Shown: positions 19,535-28,876, counted from the first letter of the stretch. The stretch is 64,000 nucleotides of DNA from an uncultured Umboniibacter sp. (GCF_947497555.1 NZ_CANMGY010000002.1:1-64000), one strand, 5' to 3'. Made by a program: numbers and translations. Notes: a model not told the origin generated them from the sequence alone.

Positions 19535-20185
19535 TTAACGGTAGCGAGCATCAGCTACAAACGGGTTAGTAGCGCGCTCAGCGCCGAAGGTAGAAGTTGG
19601 GCCATGGCCCGGAATAAACTGGGTAGCATCGTCAAGCTTAAATAGCTTTTCGCGAATACTATCAATGAGTGCTTGATGGTCACTTTGGGGGAAGTCAGTT
19701 CGCCCAATTGAACCTTTAAAAATAACGTCACCAACCCAGGCTAGCTGGTTGGGTTGGGAGTGAAAAACAACATGGCCGGGGGTATGCCCAGGGCAATGGT
19801 ATACGTCTAAAGTGAGATTTCCGACCGTAACTTGGTCTCGATCTTCAAGATATCGATCCGGGCGGAAAACCGTTACCGCTGGAAAACCCGCTTGGGCACA
19901 CTGCAAAGGTAATTGGTCAATCCAGAATTGATCCGCCTTATGGGGCCCTTCAATTTCCACCTGGAAGTGATCCGCCACATTACGCGCTGCAGAACAGTGA
20001 TCGAGATGACCATGTGTGAGTAAAACCTTTTCTATGTTTACGCCTTCCTTCTCGACCGCAGCATAGAGTTTGTTGACGTCACCGCCGGGATCCACTAACG
20101 CTGCTTTGTTAGTTTCCGTGCAGATGAGCAAGCTACAATTTTGCTGGTAGAGCGTAACGGGAATCACTACTACGCGAAGATTCAT
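19535..20185 (-). CDS. MBL-fold hydrolase, glyoxalase II-like (YcbL type)
   Basis: This 216-residue metallo-beta-lactamase-fold protein has the binuclear-metal motif THGHLDH (His58, His60, Asp62, His63), a later metal-binding CPGHTPGH near 134, and Asp in WVGDVIF. The length and sequence resemble YcbL-type glyoxalase II proteins, which hydrolyse S-lactoylglutathione or related thioesters in the cytoplasm. It leads an apparent operon with the amidohydrolase (15-base gap). The true substrate is not established. Confidence 0.88.
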   Translation of the reverse strand: MNLRVVVIPVTLYQQNCSLLICTETNKAALVDPGGDVNKLYAAVEKEGVNIEKVLLTHGHLDHCSAARNVADHFQVEIEGPHKADQFWIDQLPLQCAQAGFPAVTVFRPDRYLEDRDQVTVGNLTLDVYHCPGHTPGHVVFHSQPNQLAWVGDVIFKGSIGRTDFPQSDHQALIDSIREKLFKLDDATQFIPGHGPTSTFGAERATNPFVADARYR

Positions 20186-20346
20186 ATTGTTCCTTAAATC
20201 GGACTAGCTGATTATTGTGCCAACACTATAGCGCAATGGTACGGCAAAACAACTAGGTGAGATCACCCAATTAATGCTACTCAACATCGCTTTCTGGGTT
20301 AGAATAGCTTTCAAACACAACCCAGTTTATCCAAGAGGATTAAATC

Positions 20347-20829
20347 GTGCGGACATTAGCTCTATTCCTTCTTTTAACCATCCCAATCGCGAGCACGGTC
20401 ATCGCTGATGAGGATGTAGAGATCAAAGTGCCCTCTACCATCATGCAGCAATATTTAGCTGCGCAGCGCGACTACTTGAAGGCAGAGATTTCTGCCGCGG
20501 GTACTTGGCTAAATGGCAACGAATATGATTTAAAGACCTTTCAACGGCTTTACGATGAGGATCGAATTGATTCTACCGATCGTCGGCTGATGCAAGCAAT
20601 TGGTATCTATATGGGTGATCTACTTCAGGAAGCCACCTATAACAATTTTCGCTGGGCCTCCTATGAGGACGACAAAGGTAAGAGTCGAGCATTATGCCAG
20701 CGTGAACAGACACCCTGTGTCTTCCCGTCTACACTCATCTCTCGGCGTGCTGAAGGTGGTGCGGATGTCGACTTCTACGAAATTTACCAGCGAACCCTCG
20801 AACAGCTTCAGCAGGTTCCTATCCGCTAA
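20347..20829 (+). CDS. Uncharacterised exported protein
   Basis: The protein has 160 residues and starts with GTG after AAGAGGA. A signal peptide covers about residues 1-20 (MRTLALFLLL... cut near VIA-DED). The mature part is mostly helical, charged and rich in Tyr, Asp and Arg, with two cysteines close together (ALCQREQTPC). I recognise no family. It is 20 bases upstream of pepQ on the same strand and probably co-transcribed with it. A periplasmic location is inferred. Confidence 0.7.
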   Translation: MRTLALFLLLTIPIASTVIADEDVEIKVPSTIMQQYLAAQRDYLKAEISAAGTWLNGNEYDLKTFQRLYDEDRIDSTDRRLMQAIGIYMGDLLQEATYNNFRWASYEDDKGKSRALCQREQTPCVFPSTLISRRAEGGADVDFYEIYQRTLEQLQQVPIR

Positions 20830-20849
20830 TTAATCCAAAGAAGGCCAAT

Positions 20850-22154
20850 ATGAGCTTGTACAACGATCATTTCAAAATCATCGAGCAGCGCTTGAGTAAT
20901 GCGCTCAACGCCACCCAATACGACGGAGTTGTGATTCATTCAGGATCACCTCAGAAAATCTATCTCGACGATCAAAGTTATCCCTATAAAGTCAATCCTC
21001 ATTTTGCCTATTGGGTACCGATGACCGATTGCCCAGATAGCTTTGTGGCCTTTAAGCCCGGTAAGAAGCCGCTATTGATTGTCCTGCAAGCCGACGACTT
21101 TTGGCATACTCAACCACAGTTAAGCCAAGGCCCATGGCTGGAGCTATTCGAGACCACCTCAGTGCCGAACTTAGCGCAGGCCGAACAGTTACTGGCCGAC
21201 TACAAACAGTGCGCATGGCTTGGCGATACTCCGCATATGCCAATCCAGTGGGGGTTTGAAACCACTAACCCCGATGATTTATTGGCCTACTTGCACTATG
21301 ACCGCGCAGAAAAAACTGCTTGGGAGATAGAACTGCTCACCACCGCCAACGAAATTGCCGCCAAATCTCACTTAGCCGCGCGCGATGCATTCTTAGCCGG
21401 CGCGTCAGAGATCGATATTCACAATCAATATTTATTAGCAATGGGAGGCCCTGAATCATCCCTCCCCTACAGTAGTATTGTGGCCCTCAATAATCATGGC
21501 GCAGTGTTGCATTACGACAAATACGAAACCACTGCACCGGAACAGTCAATCGCCTTCTTGATTGACGCTGGGGCGCGTCACCATGGTTACGTCGCAGATA
21601 TCACACGAACCTGGTCTGCACCGGGGCACAGTGAGTTTCAACAATTCATTGATAGGATCGATAGCGAACAGCTCGCGCTGATCGATTCACTCGCCGTCGG
21701 GCAGGCTTACGCCGACTATCACTACGATATGCATATTCGCCTTGCTAACGTTTTAGAGGATTTTAAGCTCATTAACTGCTCGGCGGATGAAGCGGTGGCT
21801 AACGGCGTCACTAAAGCCTTCTTCCCCCACGGCTTAGGACACTTGATAGGACTTCAAACTCACGATGTTGCTGGTCATCAGATAGATCATCACGGCACGA
21901 AAGCGGATACCTCAGATGGCCACCCTTTCCTTCGTTTACGTCGAGACATCACCGAAGGAATGGTGTTCACTATCGAGCCCGGCTGCTACGTCATTGACCA
22001 ACTCCTCGCCCAGCACGGCGAAGCAAACGTGATCAACCAAGAACGTGTTGAATGGCTACGGCCGTATGGTGGTGTTCGCATAGAAGACACCGTCGTTATG
22101 AAAGATAACAAGCCTGTAAACCTTACTCGACCTGGTTTTGCCAAATTAGCTTAG
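20850..22154 (+). CDS. pepQ: Xaa-Pro dipeptidase PepQ
   Basis: This 434-residue cytoplasmic metallopeptidase of family M24 cleaves dipeptides with C-terminal proline. The pita-bread domain shows the metal ligands in order: Asp in LIDAGARHHGYVADITRTW (two aspartates), His in FFPHGLGHLIGLQTHD, Glu in FTIEPGCYV, and Glu in GVRIEDTV. Length and motifs match PepQ of gammaproteobacteria. The N-terminal 170 residues are the usual creatinase-like domain. It follows the small exported protein with a 20-base gap. Confidence 0.95.
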   Translation: MSLYNDHFKIIEQRLSNALNATQYDGVVIHSGSPQKIYLDDQSYPYKVNPHFAYWVPMTDCPDSFVAFKPGKKPLLIVLQADDFWHTQPQLSQGPWLELFETTSVPNLAQAEQLLADYKQCAWLGDTPHMPIQWGFETTNPDDLLAYLHYDRAEKTAWEIELLTTANEIAAKSHLAARDAFLAGASEIDIHNQYLLAMGGPESSLPYSSIVALNNHGAVLHYDKYETTAPEQSIAFLIDAGARHHGYVADITRTWSAPGHSEFQQFIDRIDSEQLALIDSLAVGQAYADYHYDMHIRLANVLEDFKLINCSADEAVANGVTKAFFPHGLGHLIGLQTHDVAGHQIDHHGTKADTSDGHPFLRLRRDITEGMVFTIEPGCYVIDQLLAQHGEANVINQERVEWLRPYGGVRIEDTVVMKDNKPVNLTRPGFAKLA

Positions 22155-22175
22155 GCCTTGCGCCTATGAATGCTG

Positions 22176-22194
22176 CGCCAACCAATGGTTGGCG
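22176..22194. repeat. Short inverted repeat after pepQ
   Basis: CGCCAACC-AAT-GGTTGGCG is a perfect 8-3-8 hairpin about 20 bases past the pepQ stop. No T run follows, so it may be a weak or Rho-dependent terminator or an mRNA-stabilising stem. Confidence 0.4.
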
Positions 22195-22325
22195 TGGTAC
22201 TTTGGCGACGTGTTGCCGATACCTATCACGATCAAGCTGCGTTAGCATAGGTCTCTTGTCCCTGGCGTATTCGCTAGGCCAAACTGATCGAAAATTCAGC
22301 ACTAAAGATAACGGTATAAATAAAG

Positions 22326-22925
22326 ATGCCAGACTATATAGCTCAACATAAAGCCCGGCTTAATCATATGCCTTGGCTCTACTACCGCCTAAAGCCTAAA
22401 CACCTAATTTGGGCTAAGCCCTGGCAGGATGAAATCCAACGTACATTGGCTGAAGTCGAAACGGTACGCTTTTCCGAGCAATGCTTCATTGCAGATACCG
22501 CTAATCTTTTCGCGGAACCAGGCCGTGACATTTCTATCTCGGCAAATAGCCACATCGGCGCCGACTGCTTTCTTCACGGACCTATTACTATCGGCCGAAA
22601 TGTTGGCATCAATCACGCCTGCTCTCTTGATGGAGGCGCTGGAGGGATTCGCATTGGAGACAATACCCGTATTGCTAACAACTGCTCAATTTACGCCTTT
22701 AATCACGGTATCGCTGCAGAGCGTCTAGTCCGAGATCAGCCAGTTTCGTCGATAGGGATCACGATAGGCAAAGACGTATGGATCGGCGCGCAGGTAGGCA
22801 TTGTTGATGGTGTAACCATTGGCGATGGCGCCGTAGTGGCGATGCATAGCGTCATCACGAAAGATGTCCCACCCTATACCGTAGTGGGAGGAAATCCGGC
22901 TGAATATATTAAACGGCGTAGTTAA
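22326..22925 (+). CDS. Hexapeptide-repeat acyltransferase (LbetaH superfamily)
   Basis: The protein has 199 residues. From about residue 70 it shows hexapeptide repeats of the left-handed parallel beta-helix type (IGADCFLHGPITIGRNVGIN, IRIGDNTRIANN, ITIGKDVWIGAQVGIVDGVTIGDGAVV). The C-terminus DVPPYTVVGGNPAEYIKRR is typical of xenobiotic, maltose or sugar O-acetyltransferases. A catalytic histidine is likely in AFNHGI. It probably acetylates a sugar or small molecule with acetyl-CoA; the acceptor is unknown. No clear glycan locus is nearby. Confidence 0.88.
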   Translation: MPDYIAQHKARLNHMPWLYYRLKPKHLIWAKPWQDEIQRTLAEVETVRFSEQCFIADTANLFAEPGRDISISANSHIGADCFLHGPITIGRNVGINHACSLDGGAGGIRIGDNTRIANNCSIYAFNHGIAAERLVRDQPVSSIGITIGKDVWIGAQVGIVDGVTIGDGAVVAMHSVITKDVPPYTVVGGNPAEYIKRRS

Positions 22926-23054
22926 ACAGAATACCAAGCATTAATAACCCTTATCACTTCATCCAAACCGACGATGACTTAGGCATAATCCGCAAGGGAA
23001 AAGGTACTGAGAGCTCTATAACATTAGCCTTTAAAATTTTTTATTGGTGAGTTC

Positions 23055-23663
23055 GTGACTAGCGTTAAGTCCCTTGTTTTTTGGTTGATCATTGCCTGTT
23101 CCGCATTCGGCACCTCCGCCCATGCCGAGAGCGAATGTGGGATACTGGACCAAAATGTTCGTCTACTCGCCTCGGACGACGTCCGTAATCTCTGTCACGA
23201 TTACCCTGCGAAACTCTACTTAATCGTTAATACCGCCTCAGAATGCGCGTTCACGCCTCAATACGAGGAACTCGAATCCCTGTATCAGGACTATGCCAGT
23301 CGCGGGTTGATGATTTTTGGCTTTCCGTCTAACGATTTCTTAAATCAGGAGCCAGCGGATGAAGACGAGATTCAGAGCTTTTGTACCACAAATTTTAACG
23401 TCACCTTTCCGATGTTCGAAAAGACCATAGTGACCGGGCCAAATCCTTCTCCCCTTTATGCGGATCTCGCAGTAGAGTTCGGAGAGCCAAGATGGAATTT
23501 TTACAAGTACCTAGTCAACGCGGATGGGGTGGTTATCAAACGCTTCACAAGCATTGCGCGTCCTGAAAATAGCCGTTTTCGAGCAACAATTGATGAGATT
23601 CTTCGCTTAATCGAAGAGGACGAGAAAATGAAGCAGGATGCTGCGAACGAAGATTCCATGTAA
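23055..23663 (+). CDS. Exported glutathione peroxidase family protein (Cys type)
   Basis: The protein has 202 residues starting with GTG. A signal peptide covers about residues 1-24 (cut near AHA-ESE), so it is probably periplasmic. The thioredoxin-fold GPx site is present: Cys64 in NTASECAFTPQY, Gln98 in FPSNDFLNQEP, and Trp147-Asn148 in RWNFYKYLV. Cysteine replaces selenocysteine, as in most bacterial homologues, which usually use thioredoxin. It reduces peroxides. A charged tail of about 25 residues ends the protein. It is monocistronic and converges with the deacetylase gene. Confidence 0.9.
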   Translation: MTSVKSLVFWLIIACSAFGTSAHAESECGILDQNVRLLASDDVRNLCHDYPAKLYLIVNTASECAFTPQYEELESLYQDYASRGLMIFGFPSNDFLNQEPADEDEIQSFCTTNFNVTFPMFEKTIVTGPNPSPLYADLAVEFGEPRWNFYKYLVNADGVVIKRFTSIARPENSRFRATIDEILRLIEEDEKMKQDAANEDSM

Positions 23664-23706
23664 ACTGAGCTATCGGATAACTTAACCTCGCTACTACCCT
23701 GACAAT

Positions 23707-24636
23707 TTAAACGTCTCGCTCCCATAGCTCCAAGGCAGATTCGACTACCATTGCATGGCGAATACTTAACGCCTCTCGATCATCGTCATAGCCACCACCA
23801 ATCACCGTCGCGATAGGCACCTCCCCATATAACGCCCCTAAGACGTTGCGCTCACGCTGTCGAAGCCCCTCTGCCGTGATATTTAACCTTCCTAGCGGAT
23901 CGTCAACAAATACATCGACTCCCGCGTCGTAAATGACTAAATCTGGCTGAAAGGAGTTCATCGCCATCTGCAGTGTACTATCGACCATAGCAAGATACTC
24001 TTCATCGCCAAGCCCTACCGGCAAACCGATGTCGATAGAAGAGGATTGCTTCCGCACCGGAAAATTCTTCTCGCAGTGAATGCTAACGGTATGAATATTT
24101 GGACAATCATGAAGAATCGCCGCAGTACCGTCGCCCTGGTGGACATCGAGGTCGAAGATTAGCACCGATTCTACTCCCCAATTCTCCACAGCTTTTAGTG
24201 CCGCGATAGCCATATCATTAAAGATACAGAAACCCGAGGCAAAGTTTCGGTGAGCATGGTGGGTGCCGCCTGCCAAGTGACAGGACACACCGTGCTCAAG
24301 CGCCAACTCCACCGTACGTATCGTTCCAGCTGGCGAAAGTAGTGTGCGATTTAGCAGCCCCTCGCTCCAGGGAACTCCTAAGCGTCTTAGGGCTTTCTTA
24401 TCCAAGCGATTATGGATAAATGCTTCAACATATTCACAATCGTGGGCTCGAAGTAGGTCACTCATCAAAACACGATCGGGCTGATGCAGCTGCATTTTGT
24501 GTAATGTTTCTGATGACTCAAGATAACGGTATAACAATTGAAACTTACTCATTGGAAAGCGATGCTTCGATGAGAACTCAAAACTATAATCCGGGTGCCA
24601 TACTGCCGGTAAGCGGTAGTTTTCTATTAATTTCAA
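23707..24636 (-). CDS. Histone deacetylase-family (acetoin utilisation-like) protein
   Basis: This 309-residue class II HDAC-like zinc amidohydrolase has the tandem histidines in GGTHHAHRNFASGFCIFND, metal ligands Asp and His in FDLDVHQGDGTA, and a further Asp in YDAGVDVFVDDPLGRL. Bacterial members deacylate acetylpolyamines or protein lysines; none of this can be decided here. It stands alone between glutathione peroxidase and DAHP synthase. A polyamine link to the puuA region 20 kb away is only a thought. Confidence 0.9.
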   Translation of the reverse strand: MKLIENYRLPAVWHPDYSFEFSSKHRFPMSKFQLLYRYLESSETLHKMQLHQPDRVLMSDLLRAHDCEYVEAFIHNRLDKKALRRLGVPWSEGLLNRTLLSPAGTIRTVELALEHGVSCHLAGGTHHAHRNFASGFCIFNDMAIAALKAVENWGVESVLIFDLDVHQGDGTAAILHDCPNIHTVSIHCEKNFPVRKQSSSIDIGLPVGLGDEEYLAMVDSTLQMAMNSFQPDLVIYDAGVDVFVDDPLGRLNITAEGLRQRERNVLGALYGEVPIATVIGGGYDDDREALSIRHAMVVESALELWERDV

Positions 24637-24734
24637 TCACATCCCCTCTGTTACTATTTGGTGAAATCCGCTATGAAAAAGATCAAGTGCTCGTGCATAA
24701 TAGCCACCAATAGAAATTTAGTGTAGGTATTAAC

Positions 24735-26072
24735 GTGGCTAAATCCTGGAGTGCCGATAGCTGGCGCCAATACCCTGCTCAGCAGCAGGCAACATACCCT
24801 GACCCTAACGCCTTGGCGAACACTGCTGCTCAACTGGCAGCGGCTCCGGCGTTAGTTAGCTATGAAGAATGCCAGCAGTTAAAGGGACAACTTGCAAAAG
24901 CCTGTAATGGCCAAGCCTTTCTTCTCCAGGGTGGTGATTGCGCCGAGACCTTTGATGCCTTTTCCCAGCAAGGTATCCTTTCTACGTTCAAAATTCTTCT
25001 GCAGATGGCAATCGTGCTAACTCAAGGCACCGGTAAACCCGTGGTTAAAGTCGGTCGAATTGCCGGACAGTTTGCGAAACCAAGATCGCGTGACACCGAA
25101 ACCATCAATGGTGTCTCCCTTCCCTCATTTCGCGGTGACATGATCAATGGCCTAGCGTTCGATAAACAGAGTAGAGAACCCGATCCAAAGCGACTTACCG
25201 AATGCTATTTCCAATCGGCGGCAACGTTAAACCTCCTGCGAAGCCAAGCATCAAGTGGTACCGCGTCATTAGACCATGTTCAGCAATGGAACGAAGGCTT
25301 CATCGAACGCTCTGCTTTGGCCAAACAGTACAGTGTTATCGCTGCCCAAGTGAAGGCGAGCCTGGACTTTATGGCGGCCTGTGGAATCCGGGCCCACGAT
25401 GATTCAGCACTTAGTCGGATTGATTTCTTTACCTCCCACGAAGCTTTGCACTTGGAATACGAAAATTCGCTCATGCGCCAACACAATGATCGTCACTTTA
25501 TTAGTAGTGGTCATATGCTCTGGATTGGCGACCGAACCCGACAGCTGGCTGGTGCTCATGTAGAAATGCTATCCGGCGTCGATAATCCCATTGGCTTGAA
25601 AGTCGGCCCCTCGATGACGCCCGATGAGCTCATTCAACTGATTGATAAGCTCAACCCTCAAAATGAGCCAGGGAAATTAACGCTGATAACAAGAATGGGG
25701 GCTGATAACATCGGGACGATACTCCCACCGCTCGTTGAGCGTGTTACTCAAGCTGGAGCTAAGGTGCTTTGGAGTTCAGACCCTATGCACGGTAACACTC
25801 ATAGTTCTTCAACCGGTCTCAAAACGCGCTCTTTTGATCGTATTCTCTCTGAAGTTAGACAGTTTTTGGCCATCCATAAAGCCGCAGGCACTCATGCCGG
25901 AGGCATTCATTTAGAGATGACCGGACAACACGTCACCGAGTGTATTGGTGGTTTATCCGACCTTCGTGATGAGGACCTTCCGAATCGCTATCAAACCGCC
26001 TGTGACCCGCGTCTTAACGCCGACCAAGTGCTAGAAATGGCGTTTATCCTGGCCGATGAGTTAACCGCATAG
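24735..26072 (+). CDS. Class II 3-deoxy-7-phosphoheptulonate (DAHP) synthase
   Basis: This enzyme condenses phosphoenolpyruvate and erythrose 4-phosphate in the first step of the shikimate pathway. It has 445 residues and starts with GTG. Class II markers are the N-terminal WSADSWR and YPD segments, FLLQGGDCAETF (about 57-68), the GRIAGQFAKPRS stretch, and the metal-binding SDPMHGNTH. The length equals that of plant-type and Pseudomonas class II enzymes. It is followed by a LuxR-type regulator on the same strand after about 90 bases. Confidence 0.94.
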   Translation: MAKSWSADSWRQYPAQQQATYPDPNALANTAAQLAAAPALVSYEECQQLKGQLAKACNGQAFLLQGGDCAETFDAFSQQGILSTFKILLQMAIVLTQGTGKPVVKVGRIAGQFAKPRSRDTETINGVSLPSFRGDMINGLAFDKQSREPDPKRLTECYFQSAATLNLLRSQASSGTASLDHVQQWNEGFIERSALAKQYSVIAAQVKASLDFMAACGIRAHDDSALSRIDFFTSHEALHLEYENSLMRQHNDRHFISSGHMLWIGDRTRQLAGAHVEMLSGVDNPIGLKVGPSMTPDELIQLIDKLNPQNEPGKLTLITRMGADNIGTILPPLVERVTQAGAKVLWSSDPMHGNTHSSSTGLKTRSFDRILSEVRQFLAIHKAAGTHAGGIHLEMTGQHVTECIGGLSDLRDEDLPNRYQTACDPRLNADQVLEMAFILADELTA

Positions 26073-26163
26073 TCCACTAGTCAAGGCTAAACTTTTAGGT
26101 GGTTGCGGACGGATAACGCTACTACCTAAGATGCCCACTCAATTTTTCTCTAGAGTGAGCATC

Positions 26164-26910
26164 ATGGTTCAATTTTCATATTTTCAGCACCGGTTATCTA
26201 AGTTTCAATCAGTTCAAGAGGCGGCCGTAATTTTTCAGGACTACTGCTTAGCTCAAGGCTTTGAACATTGTATTTTTCAGCCGCAAATCGGTGATCTCAG
26301 TCCCCTGCGAAACACTTATCAGACGCTAATGGCTAGCTTTGGGTGGCATGAATTTGATACTCAACAGTGGAATCGCTTCGGGTTTGATCAACAGGCCGAC
26401 TTAATCCAACATCTATCCACCAGTCGCCAACCCTTTGCTTTTAATGTCGATGGGATTCAAAGCTATTGGCATAAGCGTCGTGACTTTGATCTTATTCGTG
26501 CAATATTTCGGCGCTATGAAATCAAACAGGGAGTGGTTGTTCCGCTGCACCAACCGCTGAACTCATTGGGCTACGTGGTGCTTTTTACCCAGCGCAGTTT
26601 AGACTTACAACCGTTCGTAGAACAGCATCGTTCGGAACTTTCAATTATCAGTCATTGCTTCTTAGAAAAGCTAATTGAACTAAGCCAGATGGATGAACAA
26701 CAGGTTGAGCTCTGTGGTCTCTCGCAGAAAGAATGGGAATGCCTCCACTTAGCTGCACAGGGAATGACCGAAAAGGAAATGGCCGGTAGACTGGCTCGTT
26801 CAGCGGATACAATCAAGTTCCACCTTCGCAATGCTGCCCGAAAGCTCGCCGCTAAAAATCGAACTCAAGCTGTCGCAAAAGCTTTAAAGTTTGGCATCAT
26901 CCGTCCGTAA
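26164..26910 (+). CDS. LuxR-family regulator with putative N-terminal ligand domain
   Basis: The ATG at 26164 follows GAGTGAG, giving 248 residues; an in-frame ATG at 26131 has no better site. The C-terminus (about 185-245) is a LuxR helix-turn-helix (GLSQKEWECLHLAAQGMTEKEM, then SADTIKFHLRNAARKL). The N-terminal 170 residues have the length and aromatic content of an autoinducer-binding domain, though I could not confirm all conserved ligand residues. No luxI is present nearby, so this would be a LuxR solo. Its 3' end overlaps the convergent CWC gene by 27 bases. Confidence 0.82.
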   Translation: MVQFSYFQHRLSKFQSVQEAAVIFQDYCLAQGFEHCIFQPQIGDLSPLRNTYQTLMASFGWHEFDTQQWNRFGFDQQADLIQHLSTSRQPFAFNVDGIQSYWHKRRDFDLIRAIFRRYEIKQGVVVPLHQPLNSLGYVVLFTQRSLDLQPFVEQHRSELSIISHCFLEKLIELSQMDEQQVELCGLSQKEWECLHLAAQGMTEKEMAGRLARSADTIKFHLRNAARKLAAKNRTQAVAKALKFGIIRP

Positions 26911-27144
26911 CAATTTATCTTCGCGTTGAATCGAGCATGGTTGATTTATCAAATCAGCGATGCGCGCCAAACAGGCTTCACAGACACAAATCTGTGCAAC
27001 CGATGGCTCAACGCTTTCAAGCAACGCTCGCTCTAAACGCGCGGAATCAACGGTGTAGTTCATACACCAACAACGTGATTGGTCAACTCCACATAGATTA
27101 GCACTCTGGCAAAGAGGACAATTAGCAGAGCCAACCGACGTCAT
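26884..27144 (-). CDS. Cysteine-rich CWC family protein
   Basis: This small protein of 86 residues has cysteines at 9, 12, 18, 25, 27, 53, 55 and 58. The pattern CPLC...C...CWC...CVCEAC is the signature of the cysteine-rich CWC family, probably metal-binding. Function is unknown. It starts 1 base after the NSS transporter stop codon, so it is the last gene of that operon, and it overlaps the convergent LuxR-type gene at its 3' end. Confidence 0.82.
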   Translation of the reverse strand: MTSVGSANCPLCQSANLCGVDQSRCWCMNYTVDSARLERALLESVEPSVAQICVCEACLARIADLINQPCSIQREDKLLRTDDAKL

Positions 27145-27145
27145 C

Positions 27146-28552
27146 TTACGAGAAGAACTTCGTCAACACGGTATTAACGAAGATAACCGCCAGAACCAAT
27201 GGTATGAAGCCACTTAAGGCAAAATTCATGTATCGGTCATACCAAGACATTGCTCGATCCGCAGCCCCTTCATGAAGCGCCTTCTGAAAATTCGCCTTCT
27301 TCCACTTGTACATCACGAACAGACATACGAGCAGGCCGTTCAACGGCAGAATAGTGTCGTAGAAAATGTCGTAAATGACGTCAAATAGTGACTTATCAGC
27401 ACCGGAGTAAAATACGAATTGCGTAAAGAAGTCACTCAGGCCAAATGACATCGAAGCTGCCGCACCGAAAGCCCCAAGTAACAATACCATGAAGGCGATT
27501 GAGCGCTTACGATTCATGGCTCGGCGCTCACTCATCGCTGAAAGAGGCACCTCAATAATGGAAACCAAACTAGTAATCGCTGCTACGAGGACGAGTAAGA
27601 AGAATACGCAGGCAATGGTACTTGCCCAGAAAACACCTACATCAGCCTGTAATGCGACAAAAATCTTCGGCAGGAAACTAAACATCAACGACACCGATGA
27701 CTCCGATAGCTCTGCGGTATTAATCTGCGGATCAAAAGAGAAAATGGCAGGTAGAATGAGTAAACCCGCACTGAATGCTACCAAAGTATCTGTCAACGCC
27801 ACCAGCTTAGCACTTTGCTTTATATCAGTATTACGATCCATATAAGAACCATAGGTAATTAAGATACCCATACCCAGACTCAACGAGAAAAAAGCCTGGC
27901 TAAGTGCACCACTAATCACTGACGGCGTGATCTTACTCACGTCCGGAATCAGATAGAAGCTAACACCGGCCATTGCATTAGGAAGCGATAAGGTATAGAT
28001 CACCATCGCTATGAGCATGACGAACAGTGCCGGCATTAATAGTTTCGCGGCGCGTTCAATTCCGTCCTTTACCCCACCCGCAAGAATCGCAAAAACAATG
28101 ACACCTACGACTGCTAGATAACCAAACACCGCCTCACTAGAAATAAACGAGCCAAAATAGGCAGGGTCCGCAAGCGATTCTAAGTCGCCGCCAATAATTG
28201 CGGTGAAATACCCCAAAATCCAGACGGTAATCACTGAGTAGAACACGGCAATCATGAACGGCGTTAATACACCAATAACGCCAGCGAAGCCCCACACCGG
28301 GCCCGAACCACCTAGCGAGGAATAAGCTTGGCTGGGATCTTTTTGACTGGTTCTACCCATGGTTAATTCTGCCATCATAATTGGCAGACAAATGAACGCG
28401 ACAAAGATCGCATAGACCAACAGAAATGCACCGCCGCCGTTCTTAGCTGCAGCCACTGGGAAGCCGACCAAATTACCAATACCAACGGCTGAACCTGCCG
28501 CTGCTAGGACGAACCCTAGGCGTGAACCAAAGTGCTCTCGAGAAACTGTCAT
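27146..28552 (-). CDS. Sodium-dependent transporter, NSS family
   Basis: This 468-residue inner-membrane protein with 11-12 predicted helices belongs to the neurotransmitter:sodium symporter family (LeuT fold). The first helix carries the sodium- and substrate-binding motif AAGSAVGIGNLVGFP. These transporters import amino acids or related amines with sodium. It sits in a minus-strand run of amino-acid genes, 88 bases after the 75-residue gene, and is followed at once by the CWC gene. The substrate may be the amino acid released by the DDAH-type hydrolase, but that is inference. Confidence 0.93.
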   Translation of the reverse strand: MTVSREHFGSRLGFVLAAAGSAVGIGNLVGFPVAAAKNGGGAFLLVYAIFVAFICLPIMMAELTMGRTSQKDPSQAYSSLGGSGPVWGFAGVIGVLTPFMIAVFYSVITVWILGYFTAIIGGDLESLADPAYFGSFISSEAVFGYLAVVGVIVFAILAGGVKDGIERAAKLLMPALFVMLIAMVIYTLSLPNAMAGVSFYLIPDVSKITPSVISGALSQAFFSLSLGMGILITYGSYMDRNTDIKQSAKLVALTDTLVAFSAGLLILPAIFSFDPQINTAELSESSVSLMFSFLPKIFVALQADVGVFWASTIACVFFLLVLVAAITSLVSIIEVPLSAMSERRAMNRKRSIAFMVLLLGAFGAAASMSFGLSDFFTQFVFYSGADKSLFDVIYDIFYDTILPLNGLLVCLFVMYKWKKANFQKALHEGAADRAMSWYDRYMNFALSGFIPLVLAVIFVNTVLTKFFS

Positions 28553-28640
28553 GTAAAAACCTTTCTTATAATTGTAATTGCAACATGCTTAACACTAACT
28601 CTAACACGCACTTTCTTAGCAGTGTAGTGCCAGTGTTTGA

Positions 28641-28868
28641 TTAGCCTTCCGATGTTGACTCGTCGCCCACCACTAGTGAATTACCATCCCACGAATGAGT
28701 TGGGTCCGGCATAAATGTCAAACCACCAGCACTAGACGGATTAGGGTTAAACGCAACTAGCCAACCGCCTGGTACCGCAGCGCGTGACAAGCCGTGTGGA
28801 CCACCGTCACTTCGCAATGGATTCCACGCTACCGTGCCCTCATAATCTGGTTTGGTATTAAATCCCAT
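28641..28868 (-). CDS. Small uncharacterised protein in an amino-acid operon
   Basis: This 75-residue soluble protein starts 8 bases after the stop of the DDAH-type gene. It is rich in Gly, Pro, Ser and Trp (for example VPGGWLVAF and GGLTFMPDPTHSWDG), with no signal, membrane segment or cysteine. I recognise no family. The regular beta-turn content suggests a small beta fold. Its position within an operon of permease, hydrolase and transporter suggests an accessory role there. The reading frame is well set between two good genes. Confidence 0.65.
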   Translation of the reverse strand: MGFNTKPDYEGTVAWNPLRSDGGPHGLSRAAVPGGWLVAFNPNPSSAGGLTFMPDPTHSWDGNSLVVGDESTSEG

Positions 28869-28876
28869 AATAACTC

